Origin: Halomonas aestuarii
Lineage (GTDB): Bacteria > Pseudomonadota > Gammaproteobacteria > Pseudomonadales > Halomonadaceae
Direction of reading: 5' to 3'
Length of the DNA stretch: 64,000 nucleotides
NCBI RefSeq assembly: GCF_001886615.1
Contig: NZ_CP018139.1
Location: 1,364,001 to 1,428,000 of the forward strand
In this document: positions 17,414-29,922 of the stretch, piece by piece
How positions within the stretch are numbered: position 1 is the stretch's first letter
How the letters are laid out: each line of letters opens with the position of its first letter
The notes under the pieces: model-generated
Database searches by the model: none
What the model was told of the DNA's origin: nothing
The model's input: the letters and a program-made list of their open reading frames with translations, nothing else
Translations under genes and position numbers: made by a program

Positions 17414-17860
17414 TCAGAGACGCTTGAGCTGCAGCATCTCGCTGTTCTGGAAGCGGCGCAGGTTGGGATCGATCAGCTCCAGCGTCTGGAGGTCGACGCG
17501 CAGGAAGTAGTAGGTCTGCCCCTCGCCGTCGGGAACCAGCTCATAGACGGTGGCGGTGGGATCCTGCTCGGTCCCCTGGAGGACCTCCCAGTTGCCCGCA
17601 TAGCTCTCGTCCGGCGGATTCTGCGGGTGCGCCCGATAGGAGGCCTCCAGCTCGAAGGTCCGCTCCTCGGTGGCGTCCTGCTCATCGCCGTTCAGGGTCA
17701 CGTTCAGGTCGATGCCATCGCAGTTGCGGCAAGGCAGGGTACCCTGGTACGTCACCGTGGTCGCTTCCATCTCGGGAGCGGCCTGGTCCGTGGGGCCGGC
17801 GGCACAGCCGGCCAACAGGGCGGCCAGGGCAGAGCCAGCCAGCAAGGTCCTGATTTGCAT
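17414..17860 (-). CDS. NlpE N-terminal domain lipoprotein (copper resistance NlpE-like)
   Basis: The 148-residue product begins with a lipoprotein signal peptide (MQIRTLLAGSALAALLAGC), with the lipobox cysteine at residue 19, so it is probably lipid-anchored. The mature part carries the NlpE N-terminal domain pattern YQGTLPCRNCDGIDLNVTLN, including the C-x-x-C pair. NlpE-type lipoproteins report surface contact, copper or lipoprotein-trafficking stress to envelope stress pathways in enterics. A role beyond the domain match is inference. GGTTAGGAGG before the ATG supports the start. It is a single-gene unit upstream of radA. Confidence 0.8.
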   Translation of the reverse strand: MQIRTLLAGSALAALLAGCAAGPTDQAAPEMEATTVTYQGTLPCRNCDGIDLNVTLNGDEQDATEERTFELEASYRAHPQNPPDESYAGNWEVLQGTEQDPTATVYELVPDGEGQTYYFLRVDLQTLELIDPNLRRFQNSEMLQLKRL

Positions 17861-17965
17861 ATACGTCCTCCTAACCAATGGGCACAACGCCGTGAGGCAC
17901 GGCAACCTGAACACAGCATAACCTCTCACGCCCTCACCGGACAGCCTCGCCTGGCCCCGCGCTCC

Positions 17966-18859
17966 TCAGCCCGGCGGCTGGACATGGGTGAAGACCAGTA
18001 CCAGCACGGCCGGCATGACCACCAGGCTGCCCAGGTTGCCGATCAGCACCAGGGAGGCCACCTTGTGGGGCTCCTGACGATACTGTTCGGCCACGAGGTA
18101 GTTCAGCACGGCCGGCGGCAGGGCCGCGAAGACCCACAGGGCCGCCGCCTGCAGCCCCGACAGCTCGAGCCACCAGATCAGCGGCAGGGCGAGCACCAGC
18201 CCCGATAGCGGACAGAGCACCGCGCCGAGGATCCCCGTCTTCCAGTCGCCGAAGTCGATGTCCAGCATGCGCACCCCCAGGGCGAAGAGCATCAGCGGGA
18301 TACAGACCCCGCCCAGCATGTGCATGGCCTCCAGGCCCCATCCCGGCAGGGGAATCCCGCCCAGGTTGACCGCCAGGCCGGCCAGGCTCGCCAGCACGAT
18401 GGGCATGCGCAGCAGCCGCCACAGCGGGGTATGCGGACTGAGCATGTAGAGCCCCACCGAGAAGTGCAGCAGCATCTCGACGATGAACAGCACCACCGCC
18501 GCCGGCAGGGCCTGCTCGCCGAAGGCCAACACCAGCAACGGGATGCCCATGTTGCCGGAATTGTTGAACATCATCGGCGGCAGGAAGGTCTTTACCTCCA
18601 GCTTCAGCCACCTGGCCACCGGCCAGAGCACCAGCCCCGAGCCCAGCACCACCACGGCCCCCGCCAGGGCCAGCTTGGCATACTCCGCCAGCGGTGCCTG
18701 GCGGTCGGCCAGCACGGCGAACACCAGCATGGGCACGAAGAGTTCCATGTTGAGGGTGTTCAGCCCGCGGATGTCTGGCGTGCGAAAGCGGCCATAGAGG
18801 GTACCGCATCCGGCGATGAGGAAGACGGGCAGCAGGGTGGCGATGATCTGGGCGGTCAT
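17966..18859 (-). CDS. AEC family transporter (auxin efflux carrier fold)
   Basis: The 297-residue protein has about ten hydrophobic segments in the two-bundle arrangement of the AEC family of secondary transporters, which export or import organic acids, amino acids and similar anions. The family hallmarks are MFNNSGNMGIPLLVLAFGEQA near residue 100 and AVLNYLVAEQY with GNLGSLVVMPAVLVLV near the end. It is divergent from hisC. The substrate cannot be deduced. A second, distantly related AEC gene lies at 48165. Confidence 0.85.
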   Translation of the reverse strand: MTAQIIATLLPVFLIAGCGTLYGRFRTPDIRGLNTLNMELFVPMLVFAVLADRQAPLAEYAKLALAGAVVVLGSGLVLWPVARWLKLEVKTFLPPMMFNNSGNMGIPLLVLAFGEQALPAAVVLFIVEMLLHFSVGLYMLSPHTPLWRLLRMPIVLASLAGLAVNLGGIPLPGWGLEAMHMLGGVCIPLMLFALGVRMLDIDFGDWKTGILGAVLCPLSGLVLALPLIWWLELSGLQAAALWVFAALPPAVLNYLVAEQYRQEPHKVASLVLIGNLGSLVVMPAVLVLVFTHVQPPG

Positions 18860-18980
18860 TGCATGGATCCGTAGGCAGCGAATGATCGAAACGGAGTCAC
18901 GAGACTAGCATGGTCGCGGCTTGCGCGGTCAGGTCGCTCGGGTCACCATGACCCGAGTCCCATCCCCCGAGCGAGAGACC

Positions 18981-20036
18981 ATGAGCAAGTTCTGGAGCCC
19001 CGCGGTTCGCGAGCTGACCCCCTATGTCCCGGGTGAGCAGCCCCGCGAGCGTCTGATCAAGCTGAACACCAACGAGAACCCCTATCCGCCGGCCCCGGGC
19101 GTCGAGGCAGCCCTGCGGGAGTTTCCCGCCGACCACCTGCGCCGCTACCCGGACCCGACCTCCTTCTCCCTGCGTGAGGCCCTGGCCGAGGAGCTCGGGG
19201 TGGACACGGACCAGGTGTTCGTCGGCAACGGCTCCGACGAGGTCCTGGCCCTGGCCTTCCAGGCCTTCTTCCGCCAGGACCGGCCGCTGGAGATGCCGGC
19301 CATCTCCTACAGCTTCTATCCGGTCTACTGCCAGCTCTACGGTGTCGAGCGTCGGCCCCACCCGCTGGACGACCAGTGGCGCGTCGACCTCGATGCCTTC
19401 GGCCAGGAGGCCGGCGGCGTGATCTTCGCCAACCCCAATGCCCCCACCGGCCACGGCCACGGCCGAGAGGCCATCGCCGGCCTGCTCGAGCGGGTCACCG
19501 AATCCGTGGTGCTGGTCGACGAGGCCTACGTGGACTTCGGCGGCGAGAGCGCGGTGCCCCTGGTCGATCGCTTCCCCAACCTGCTGGTCACCGGCACCTT
19601 CTCCAAGTCGCGTAGCCTCGCCGGCCTGCGCCTCGGCTACGCCGTGGGCTCCCGGGAGCTGATCGAGGGCCTGGAACGGGTCAAGGACTCCTTCAACTCC
19701 TACCCCGTCGACAGCCTGGCCAGCGCCCTGGGCATCGCCTCGCTGGACGACCCCGAACACTTCGACGCCTGCCGCGAGGCGGTGATCACCACCCGCGAGC
19801 GCACCCGGGTCCGCCTCGAGGCCCTGGGGTTCCAGGTGCTTCCCTCGCAGACCAACTTCGTGCTGGTCAGCCACCCCGGGTTCGACGCCGCCCAGCTCTT
19901 CGTGGGCCTGCGCGAGCGCGGTGTGCTGGTGCGCCACTTCAACAACGAGGTGCTGCGCGACCACCTGAGGATCTCCATCGGCACCGATGACGAGATGGAC
20001 AGCCTCATCGAGGCCCTGGAGAGCCTGTGCCGCTAG
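18981..20036 (+). CDS. hisC: Histidinol-phosphate aminotransferase
   Basis: HisC is a PLP aminotransferase that converts imidazole acetol phosphate to histidinol phosphate. The 351-residue protein begins MSKFWSPAVRELTPYVPGEQ and shows LNTNENPYPP, GNGSDEVLALAFQAF, FANPNAPTGHG and the PLP lysine in TGTFSKSRSLAGLRLGYA. An ATG at 18948 is a possible earlier start but has no family similarity. The gene is separate from hisBHAF by 7 kb. Its last 10 bases overlap the next gene. Confidence 0.93.
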   Translation: MSKFWSPAVRELTPYVPGEQPRERLIKLNTNENPYPPAPGVEAALREFPADHLRRYPDPTSFSLREALAEELGVDTDQVFVGNGSDEVLALAFQAFFRQDRPLEMPAISYSFYPVYCQLYGVERRPHPLDDQWRVDLDAFGQEAGGVIFANPNAPTGHGHGREAIAGLLERVTESVVLVDEAYVDFGGESAVPLVDRFPNLLVTGTFSKSRSLAGLRLGYAVGSRELIEGLERVKDSFNSYPVDSLASALGIASLDDPEHFDACREAVITTRERTRVRLEALGFQVLPSQTNFVLVSHPGFDAAQLFVGLRERGVLVRHFNNEVLRDHLRISIGTDDEMDSLIEALESLCR

Positions 20037-20470
20037 CCGGAACCCCGGGCAGCCATCGCGACCGGCTGCCCCTGTCCCGGGTGCATCACGTGGCGCTGAT
20101 CACGGCCGACTATGCCCGTGCACGGCGCTTCTATCTCGAGGTGATGGACGCCGAGATCCTCCATGAGACATGGCGCGCCGAGCGCCACAGCCACAAGCTG
20201 GACCTGAGGCTCCCCGGCGGCATCCAGATCGAGCTGTTCTCCTTTCCCTCGCCACCCCCGCGGCCGAGCTACCCCGAGGCCTGCGGGCTTCGCCACCTGG
20301 CGCTCGCCACCCCGGACCTCGAGACCTGCGTCGCACTGCTGGAGTCCCGCGGCGAGAGGCCCGAGCCCATCCGGCTGGACGAGATCACCGGCGCGCGCTT
20401 CACCTTCCTGGCCGACCCCGACGGCACGCCCATCGAGTTCTATGAAGAGGCCGCCGGCGCGAGCGAGTGA
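20027..20470 (+). CDS. VOC family protein, YaeR/GloA2-like
   Basis: The 147-residue product is a single vicinal-oxygen-chelate domain. It closely resembles E. coli YaeR, with VHHVALITADYARARRFYLEV at the start, IELFSFPSPPPRPSYPEACG in the middle and RFTFLADPDGTPIEFYEE at the end. Histidine and glutamate positions expected for metal binding are present. Activity of this subgroup is poorly defined, so it is not called a glyoxalase. The start is a GTG inside the end of hisC, and no better start lies before the conserved VHH, so translational coupling to hisC is likely. Confidence 0.85.
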   Translation: MPLAGTPGSHRDRLPLSRVHHVALITADYARARRFYLEVMDAEILHETWRAERHSHKLDLRLPGGIQIELFSFPSPPPRPSYPEACGLRHLALATPDLETCVALLESRGERPEPIRLDEITGARFTFLADPDGTPIEFYEEAAGASE

Positions 20471-20493
20471 CCGATCGCCGACGGCCAGACATG

Positions 20494-20529
20494 AAAAGAC
20501 CCCGTGCTCTTTCGAACACGGGGTCTTTT
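20494..20529. terminator. Bidirectional terminator after the VOC gene (duplicate of the rrn terminator)
   Basis: A perfect 13-bp stem AAAAGACCCCGTG/CACGGGGTCTTTT with a ten-base loop gives T-tracts on both strands. It lies 23 bases after the VOC stop and belongs to a segment nearly identical to the rrn terminator at 20639-20673. Confidence 0.88.
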
Positions 20530-20638
20530 CGGAATAGGTACCTGACGAGGATCGCGCCGGGCTCCGGGGGGCGGCGCGCCGCTACGCTCCAGGAGGAGGC
20601 CCTGACCTTTCCCCTGACATGACCTGATCCTCAGACAT

Positions 20639-20673
20639 GAAAAAACCCCGAGCTCTGATGAACACGGGGTTTT
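20639..20673 (-). terminator. Terminator of the rRNA operon
   Basis: On the minus strand a CCCCGTG/CGGGG hairpin with flanking A and T runs follows the 5S gene by about 13 bases and ends in TTTTTT. It is the expected intrinsic terminator of the rrn operon. Confidence 0.88.
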
Positions 20674-20685
20674 CTCGGAATAGGT

Positions 20686-20802
20686 GCCTGACGATGACCT
20701 ACTCTCGCATGGGGAGGCCCCACACTACCATCGGCGCTGAGCGGTTTCACTGCTGAGTTCGGCAAGGGATCAGGTGGTTCCCGCACGCTATGGTCGTCAG
20801 GC
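20686..20802 (-). rRNA. rrf: 5S ribosomal RNA
   Basis: The 117-nt gene begins GCCTGACGACCATAGCG and ends CATCGTCAGGC, with complementary ends and the conserved GAACTCAGCAGTGAAAC core. It is the last gene of the operon read from about 25873 downward. End positions are accurate to a base or two. Confidence 0.95.
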
Positions 20803-20883
20803 GAAAAACGGTGAATCATGCTGACGAGATCGTCTCATCGTATCCGTCATGTCGGTCGCCATCGGCAGACCGCTTGGGTGTTA

Positions 20884-23772
<2,889 letters not shown>

Positions 23773-23882
23773 ATATAACCCCAAGAGGTCTGGTCCGCGA
23801 TGACAATCGACAATTGCCGGATACGCTTGAGACGTATCTCGTGTCACCTTCCTCTCGGAAGGTAACGTTTGTCAGCATGATT

Positions 23883-23900
23883 CACATTGTTAAAGAGCAC
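23883..23900 (-). promoter_or_regulatory. boxA antitermination element in the 16S-23S spacer
   Basis: The minus strand reads GTGCTCTTTAACAATGTG, matching the bacterial boxA core TGCTCTTTAACA used by the Nus antitermination complex. It lies about 110 bases before 23S. Confidence 0.75.
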
Positions 23901-23966
23901 TGTTCAGAGAACAGTGGAAAGCCGTCTGGCTTGCCGCTGGTCTCTGTTCTGGACTGTCGGGAAGGA

Positions 23967-24042
23967 TGGTGGAGCCTAGCGGGATCGAACCGCTGACCTC
24001 CTGCGTGCAAGGCAGGCGCTCTCCCAGCTGAGCTAAGGCCCC
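23967..24042 (-). tRNA. tRNA-Ala (TGC)
   Basis: The 76-nt cloverleaf has acceptor stem GGGGCCT/AGGCTCC with one G-T pair, anticodon loop TTGCACG giving TGC, a TTCGATC T-loop and an encoded CCA. It is in the normal place in the 16S-23S spacer. Confidence 0.95.
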
Positions 24043-24057
24043 TCTGATCCTGCAAAT

Positions 24058-24153
24058 TGGTGGGTCTGGGCAGACTTGAAGAACCCCGCGACCTCACCCT
24101 TCTCTTTATCGAACATCCGGGGGTGCGCTCTAACCAACTGAGCGATCCGGCCA
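24058..24153 (-). pseudogene. Degenerate, expanded tRNA-Ile-like copy
   Basis: The 96-nt stretch carries 24 bases of the tRNA-Ile D-arm and anticodon 5' side (GCTCAGTTGGTTAGAGCG onward), then GGGTGAGGTCG, then the last 23 bases of tRNA-Ile including CCA, all identical to the intact gene at 24163-24240. The anticodon region is 20 bases where the real gene has 6, the T-arm 5' side has 8 where the real one has 4, and the acceptor 5' strand (TGGCCGGATC) no longer pairs with the 3' strand. It cannot fold as a normal tRNA. It lies between intact tRNA-Ile and tRNA-Ala. Confidence 0.8.
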
Positions 24154-24162
24154 TTCGGAGAA

Positions 24163-24240
<78 letters not shown>

Positions 24241-24333
24241 TTGGTCACGCTGGGCCTATACCCAAACAGTCTTTGCTCTGGTCGATCAGGTAATTCATTG
24301 TGGACACTTGCCGAGTGTCGATGATTCGTCGTT

Positions 24334-25873
<1,540 letters not shown>

Positions 25874-26010
25874 AGTCTGATAGTTCCTAAGGTGGAACCA
25901 AACCTGGCTCAAGGTTCAAACGTCTCATTTGACGAGTCGCTTGCCTTGAATGTTTCAGTGACTGGTCACCGACATCCCGACAAGCGCCCACATGAATTAC
26001 CTGATCGATT

Positions 26011-26022
26011 GTTAAAGAGCTC
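26011..26022 (-). promoter_or_regulatory. boxA element in the rRNA leader
   Basis: The minus strand reads GCTCTTTAAC in the leader, about 140 bases before 16S, matching the boxA antitermination core and the spacer copy at 23883-23900. Confidence 0.7.
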
Positions 26023-26093
26023 TCGCTGTTGCCGTCGTGCCCGGCTCACTTCCGTGAAGTGGCGGTCTCGCCGGCGCCCTGCGAGGAAGGCGT

Positions 26094-26121
26094 ATTCTAC
26101 GTGATCGGCGTGTCGTGTCAA
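26094..26121 (-). promoter_or_regulatory. rRNA operon promoter, proximal (third of three)
   Basis: On the minus strand TTGACA (26116-26121) and TAGAAT (26094-26099) are 16 bases apart, followed by a GC-rich ACGC discriminator typical of stringently controlled rRNA promoters. Confidence 0.82.
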
Positions 26122-26231
26122 CCCTGCGATGCGTTCCGAAGGAAGCGATCCGGGTGGCCGAACCCTCGATTCGCTCAAGCGATTCGAGTGCCGATGGAGC
26201 CCTCAGCGGGTCTCCGTAAAGCGTGGTGCGC

Positions 26232-26259
26232 ATTCTACCGAATGCGGCCTGTTCGTCAA
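26232..26259 (-). promoter_or_regulatory. rRNA operon promoter, middle (second of three)
   Basis: On the minus strand TTGACG (26254-26259) and TAGAAT (26232-26237) are 16 bases apart, with a GCGC discriminator. An A/T-rich stretch with several A-runs at about 26262-26305 lies immediately upstream and could act as an UP element. Confidence 0.82.
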
Positions 26260-26361
26260 GCGGGAATTTCCAAAAACGCTTCGAAAAACCCAAGTGGAAA
26301 CAAGCACTTCACCCACTTACCACCGCCTGCAACGTGTGCCCGTCGCCGGCAGCGGATGCGT

Positions 26362-26390
26362 ACTTTACGGATTTCCCCGGAACGGTGCAA
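26362..26390 (-). promoter_or_regulatory. rRNA operon promoter, distal (first of three)
   Basis: On the minus strand TTGCAC (26385-26390) and TAAAGT (26362-26367) are 17 bases apart, again followed by ACGC. The hexamers are weaker than in the two downstream copies. It begins only 21 bases after the dld2 stop. Confidence 0.55.
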
Positions 26391-26410
26391 GGCCTCGCGG
26401 GAGAAAAATC

Positions 26411-29254
26411 TCACGACGCCCGACTGGCCCGATCGAGCAGCGAGAGGATCGACCGGTAGGGGATCCCGCCGTGCTCCGTCAGGCCGATCTCGCAGGTACG
26501 CGAGTTCGAGTAGCCGGCGCTGCAATCGGCCACCTGTTCGGCCAGTCCCGCCAGGGCGGAGGCGTTGAGCTCCGGCGTATTGAAGCCCTTGTCCCCGGCG
26601 AAGCCGCAGCAGGTGATCTCTGCCGGCACCACCACGTCCCGGGCACAGGCCCTGGCCAGGCCCACGAACTTGTCGGCGAGCCCCATGCGGGTGCTCGAGC
26701 ACGTCACGTGCACGGCGACCCGCTCCTCCAGCGGGGTGACCGACAGGCGCGGGAGCAGATGATCGTGGGCGAAGCTGACCGGCTCCAGCATCTCGAGCCG
26801 CTCGTCCAGGTACTCCTGCATCTGTAGGGTGCAGGGACTGGTGTCGCAGAGTATCGGGTAACGGCCGTTCTGGCTGGCCACCAGCAGCTCGCGGTTGAGC
26901 TCGCGCCCCTTGTGGGACGCCTCCTCGAACTGTCCCTTGGAGCGAAAGGCCATGCCGCAGCAGAGGTGGCCGATCATCTCCGGCAGGATCACCTCGAAGC
27001 CGGCCTTGTCGAGCAGCGCCAGGGTGATCTCCATCACCGAGCGCGTCTCGTCGTCCTGATGGTCGGCCCCGAAGATGCGGGTCGCGCAGGAGGGCAGGTA
27101 GACCACCTTCTCGCGGTGCGCATCGCCGGAGGGCGACTGCGCGAGGACCCGGATCGGGGCGGACCGGGGCAGGGCCGGGCTCCACTGGGGCAGCCGATCG
27201 CCGCTCAGGCGGCGCGCCCCGGTACTGGCCTTGGACATCAGGTCGGTGCCGAGCAGGCTCCTCGCCACTCCGGCCGCGTTGAGCCCGCCCCGTGCCAGGC
27301 GGGTCGCGCCCGAGAAGTGGCGGCCGATGCGCCGCGCGATCCCGGCCATGCCAGCGGCCCGCTCGTGTCGCATCTCGCGCACCAGGTCCCCGGTATTGAT
27401 GCCCACCGGACACTGGGTGGAGCAGAGGCCGTCGGCGGCACAGGTCTCGTCGCCCGCATAGCGGTAGTCCTCGCGCAGGGCGCCCAGGCGCGTCGTGTCC
27501 TCCGCGGTGCGCGCCTCGCCCAGGGCCTCGAGCCTCGCCATCTCCCGAGCGATGACGATGCGCTGTCGCGGGGTGAGCGTCAGGTCCCGCGAGGGGCAGA
27601 CCGCCTCGCAGAAGCCGCACTCGATGCACTTGTCGACGAGGGGATCCGCCTCCGGCAGGGGCTTGAGGTTCTCCAGGTGCAGGGTGGGGTTGCGACTGAG
27701 GATGACCTCGGGATTGAGCAGGTTGTCCGGATCGAAGAGGGCCTTGATCTCCCACATCAGTTCATAGGCCTCGGGTCCCCACTCGAGCTCCACATAGGGC
27801 GCCATGTTGCGACCGGTGCCGTGTTCGGCCTTCAGCGAGCCGCCGTACTCGACTCCCACCAGCTGCGCCACCTCGTCCATCAGCGCCTGGTAGCGCTCGA
27901 CCTCGCCGGGCTTCTCGAAGCCCTGGGGGAAGACGAAGTGCAGGTTACCCTCCAGGGCATGGCCGAAGAGGATGGCGTCCCGATAGCCGTGGCGGTGGAA
28001 GGTCTCGGTCAGCGCCAGCACGCCCTCGTCGAGGCGCTCCACGGGAAAGGCCACGTCCTCGATGATCACCGTGGTGCCGGTCTCGCGAACGGCCCCCACC
28101 GCCGGGAAGAGCCCCTTGCGGATCTTCCAGTAGAGGGCATAGGTGGCGGGGTCGCGGGTGAAGGTGACCACCTCGAGGGTCTGGATGCCCTCGAGGACCC
28201 GCTGCACCGCCTGCATGCGCGCCTCGAGCTCGGCGGCGTCGTTGCCGCGCACGTCGATCAGCAGCGCCGCCGCCCCCTCGGGCAGTCGCCCGAGGGCGTC
28301 GGGCATGCCCGGCTGGTCCTGCACCGAGCGCAGCGCGGCGCGGTCCATCAGCTCGACGGCCGAGACCGGTGCCTGCTTCAGGGCGATGGTGGCGCGACAG
28401 GTGGCACCCATGTCCGGGAAGAAGGCCAGCGCCGCGGCCTTCTCCGGCTCATCGACCACGGTGTCGTAGGTGATGGTGCTGATGAAGCCGAGGGTGCCCT
28501 CGGAGCCGATCATCAGGTGCTTGAGGATCTCGATGCCGTCCGCGAAGTCCACCAGGCTGTTGAGCGCATAGCCGGTGGTGTTCTTGAGCCGGTACTTGTG
28601 GCGGATCTTCTCGGCCAGCGCCGGGTTGCCTTGCGCCTGTTCCGCGAGGCGCTCGAGGCCGGCCAGCAGCTCGCCATGGGAGGCCCGGAAGGCGCTGACG
28701 CTGTCGGGGTCGGCGGTGTCGAGCAGGCTGCCGTCGGCCAGGATCACCCGCAGGTCGCGCACCGTGCGATAGCTGTTCTGGGCGGTGCCGCAGCACATCC
28801 CCGAGGCGTTGTTGGCGGCGATGCCCCCGATCATGCAGCTGGCGATGGAGGCCGGGTCGGGGCCGATCTTGCGCCCGAAGGGCGCCAGCAGCTGGTTGGC
28901 GCGGGCCCCGATGACCCCGGGCTGCAGGCGGATGGCCTGCCCGTCGTCGAGGATCGCGTGGTCGCGCCAGCCGCGGCCGAGCTGGATCAGCACCGAGTCG
29001 GTCAGCGCCTGGCCGGAGAGCGAGGTGCCGGCGGCGCGGAAGGTCACCGGCAGCCGGCGGGCCCGGCACTCGGACAGGACCCGCTGCAGCTCCGCCTCGC
29101 TCTCGGGACGCACCACCAGCCGGGGCACCAGACGGTAGAAGCTGGCATCGGTGCCGTAGGCGAGCGTGCGCAGCGGATCGTCGATCAGGCGCTCGTCGGG
29201 GATGACCTCCGCCAGCGCCCCCTTCAGTTCCTGCCAGGCAGTCTCGCTCGTCAT
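26411..29254 (-). CDS. FAD/Fe-S D-lactate dehydrogenase, Dld-II type
   Basis: The 947-residue protein is a large fusion. The N-terminal half is an FAD-binding PCMH domain (GTSLSGQALTDSVLIQLGRG, GGIAANNASGMCCGT) and FAD-oxidase C domain. The C-terminal half has two ferredoxin-type clusters (CIECGFCEAVCPSRD, CAADGLCSTQCPVG) and CCG motifs (CCGMAF, CCGFAGDKGF). This architecture matches the quinone-linked D-lactate dehydrogenase Dld-II of pseudomonads; a D-2-hydroxyglutarate-type dehydrogenase is the main alternative. Its place two bases after lutC supports lactate. The start MTSETAWQEL is preferred over upstream codons. It probably feeds electrons to the respiratory chain. Confidence 0.85.
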   Translation of the reverse strand: MTSETAWQELKGALAEVIPDERLIDDPLRTLAYGTDASFYRLVPRLVVRPESEAELQRVLSECRARRLPVTFRAAGTSLSGQALTDSVLIQLGRGWRDHAILDDGQAIRLQPGVIGARANQLLAPFGRKIGPDPASIASCMIGGIAANNASGMCCGTAQNSYRTVRDLRVILADGSLLDTADPDSVSAFRASHGELLAGLERLAEQAQGNPALAEKIRHKYRLKNTTGYALNSLVDFADGIEILKHLMIGSEGTLGFISTITYDTVVDEPEKAAALAFFPDMGATCRATIALKQAPVSAVELMDRAALRSVQDQPGMPDALGRLPEGAAALLIDVRGNDAAELEARMQAVQRVLEGIQTLEVVTFTRDPATYALYWKIRKGLFPAVGAVRETGTTVIIEDVAFPVERLDEGVLALTETFHRHGYRDAILFGHALEGNLHFVFPQGFEKPGEVERYQALMDEVAQLVGVEYGGSLKAEHGTGRNMAPYVELEWGPEAYELMWEIKALFDPDNLLNPEVILSRNPTLHLENLKPLPEADPLVDKCIECGFCEAVCPSRDLTLTPRQRIVIAREMARLEALGEARTAEDTTRLGALREDYRYAGDETCAADGLCSTQCPVGINTGDLVREMRHERAAGMAGIARRIGRHFSGATRLARGGLNAAGVARSLLGTDLMSKASTGARRLSGDRLPQWSPALPRSAPIRVLAQSPSGDAHREKVVYLPSCATRIFGADHQDDETRSVMEITLALLDKAGFEVILPEMIGHLCCGMAFRSKGQFEEASHKGRELNRELLVASQNGRYPILCDTSPCTLQMQEYLDERLEMLEPVSFAHDHLLPRLSVTPLEERVAVHVTCSSTRMGLADKFVGLARACARDVVVPAEITCCGFAGDKGFNTPELNASALAGLAEQVADCSAGYSNSRTCEIGLTEHGGIPYRSILSLLDRASRAS

Positions 29255-29256
29255 GC

Positions 29257-29922
29257 TCAGGCTCCCTTCGGGTGGCGCACCAGTACCACCAGCTCCCGGG
29301 GGCCGTGGACGCCGTAGGCCAGGGTCTGCTCGATGTCGGCCGTCTTGCTGGGCCCGGAGATCAGCAGGGCGTTGGTGGGCATGCCGCCGGCCCAGTCGTG
29401 GGCCTCGACGACATCGAAGAAGGTGTCCTCGATGGTGTCGGCATCCAGCACGGCGACATGCAGGGGCGGCACCAGGCTGAGCCGGCGCGGCTCGTCCGGC
29501 GTCGGCCAGAGCCACAGGCTGCCGGTCTCTGCGATGGCCCCGCGCACCGAGGTCAGTCCGGCATCGACCCGGTCGAACTGCTCGCGCTGCCAGGACTCGA
29601 TGGCGCGATCGACGTCCACCAGTTCGACCTCGGCGTCCGCCAGGGCCGCCCGGGCCTCGGCGGCCACCGGGTGCTCGCGCCCCAGCGCCAGGCGGTTCAC
29701 GCCCTTGTCGGACAGCAGCTGGGCCAGGGCCTGGGTCCAGTCGTCCCGGGTGACGTGCAGCACCTCGCCATGCACCGAGGTGATGAGACGCTCGAAGCGC
29801 TCGAGGCGCTCCTCGGCGCTCCAGCCGCGGTGGGTCACGACGGCGAAGTCGCTCTCGGGGGCGCTCAGCGGGCCGTCGGTGCGCTCGCGCAGACGCCGCA
29901 GGATGGTATCGCGGGCACTCAT
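29257..29922 (-). CDS. lutC: LutC/YkgG family lactate utilization protein
   Basis: The 221-residue product is a LUD-domain protein, the third subunit of the LutABC (LldEFG) L-lactate oxidation complex. Family features are the N-terminal MSARDTILRRLRE, the central GAIAETGSLWLWPTPDEPRRLSLVPPLHVAVL and the C-terminal GPSKTADIEQTLAYGVHGPRELVVLV. The start overlaps the lutB stop by ATGA at 29919-29922, and the dld2 gene follows two bases after the stop. The tight packing indicates one transcript. Confidence 0.92.
   Translation of the reverse strand: MSARDTILRRLRERTDGPLSAPESDFAVVTHRGWSAEERLERFERLITSVHGEVLHVTRDDWTQALAQLLSDKGVNRLALGREHPVAAEARAALADAEVELVDVDRAIESWQREQFDRVDAGLTSVRGAIAETGSLWLWPTPDEPRRLSLVPPLHVAVLDADTIEDTFFDVVEAHDWAGGMPTNALLISGPSKTADIEQTLAYGVHGPRELVVLVRHPKGA

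Larger units (their letters stand above)
20487..20694. repeat. Two direct copies of a 62-bp 5S-tail plus terminator segment
   Basis: Bases 20487-20548 and 20633-20694 are near-identical direct repeats. Each runs from AGACATGAAAA through the terminator hairpin, GGAATAGGT and CCTGACGA, which is the extreme 3' end of 5S rRNA. Only the second copy continues into a full 5S gene. The first looks like the leftover of a deleted tandem 5S or rrn terminator. Confidence 0.75.
25874..26410 (-). other. 537-base leader and promoter region of the rRNA operon
   Basis: No protein gene is visible here. The region holds three tandem promoters, a boxA element and the 16S processing leader. I did not find a rho-independent terminator between the end of dld2 (26411) and the first promoter, so read-through from the lactate operon into the rRNA operon is possible. 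Confidence 0.7.
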
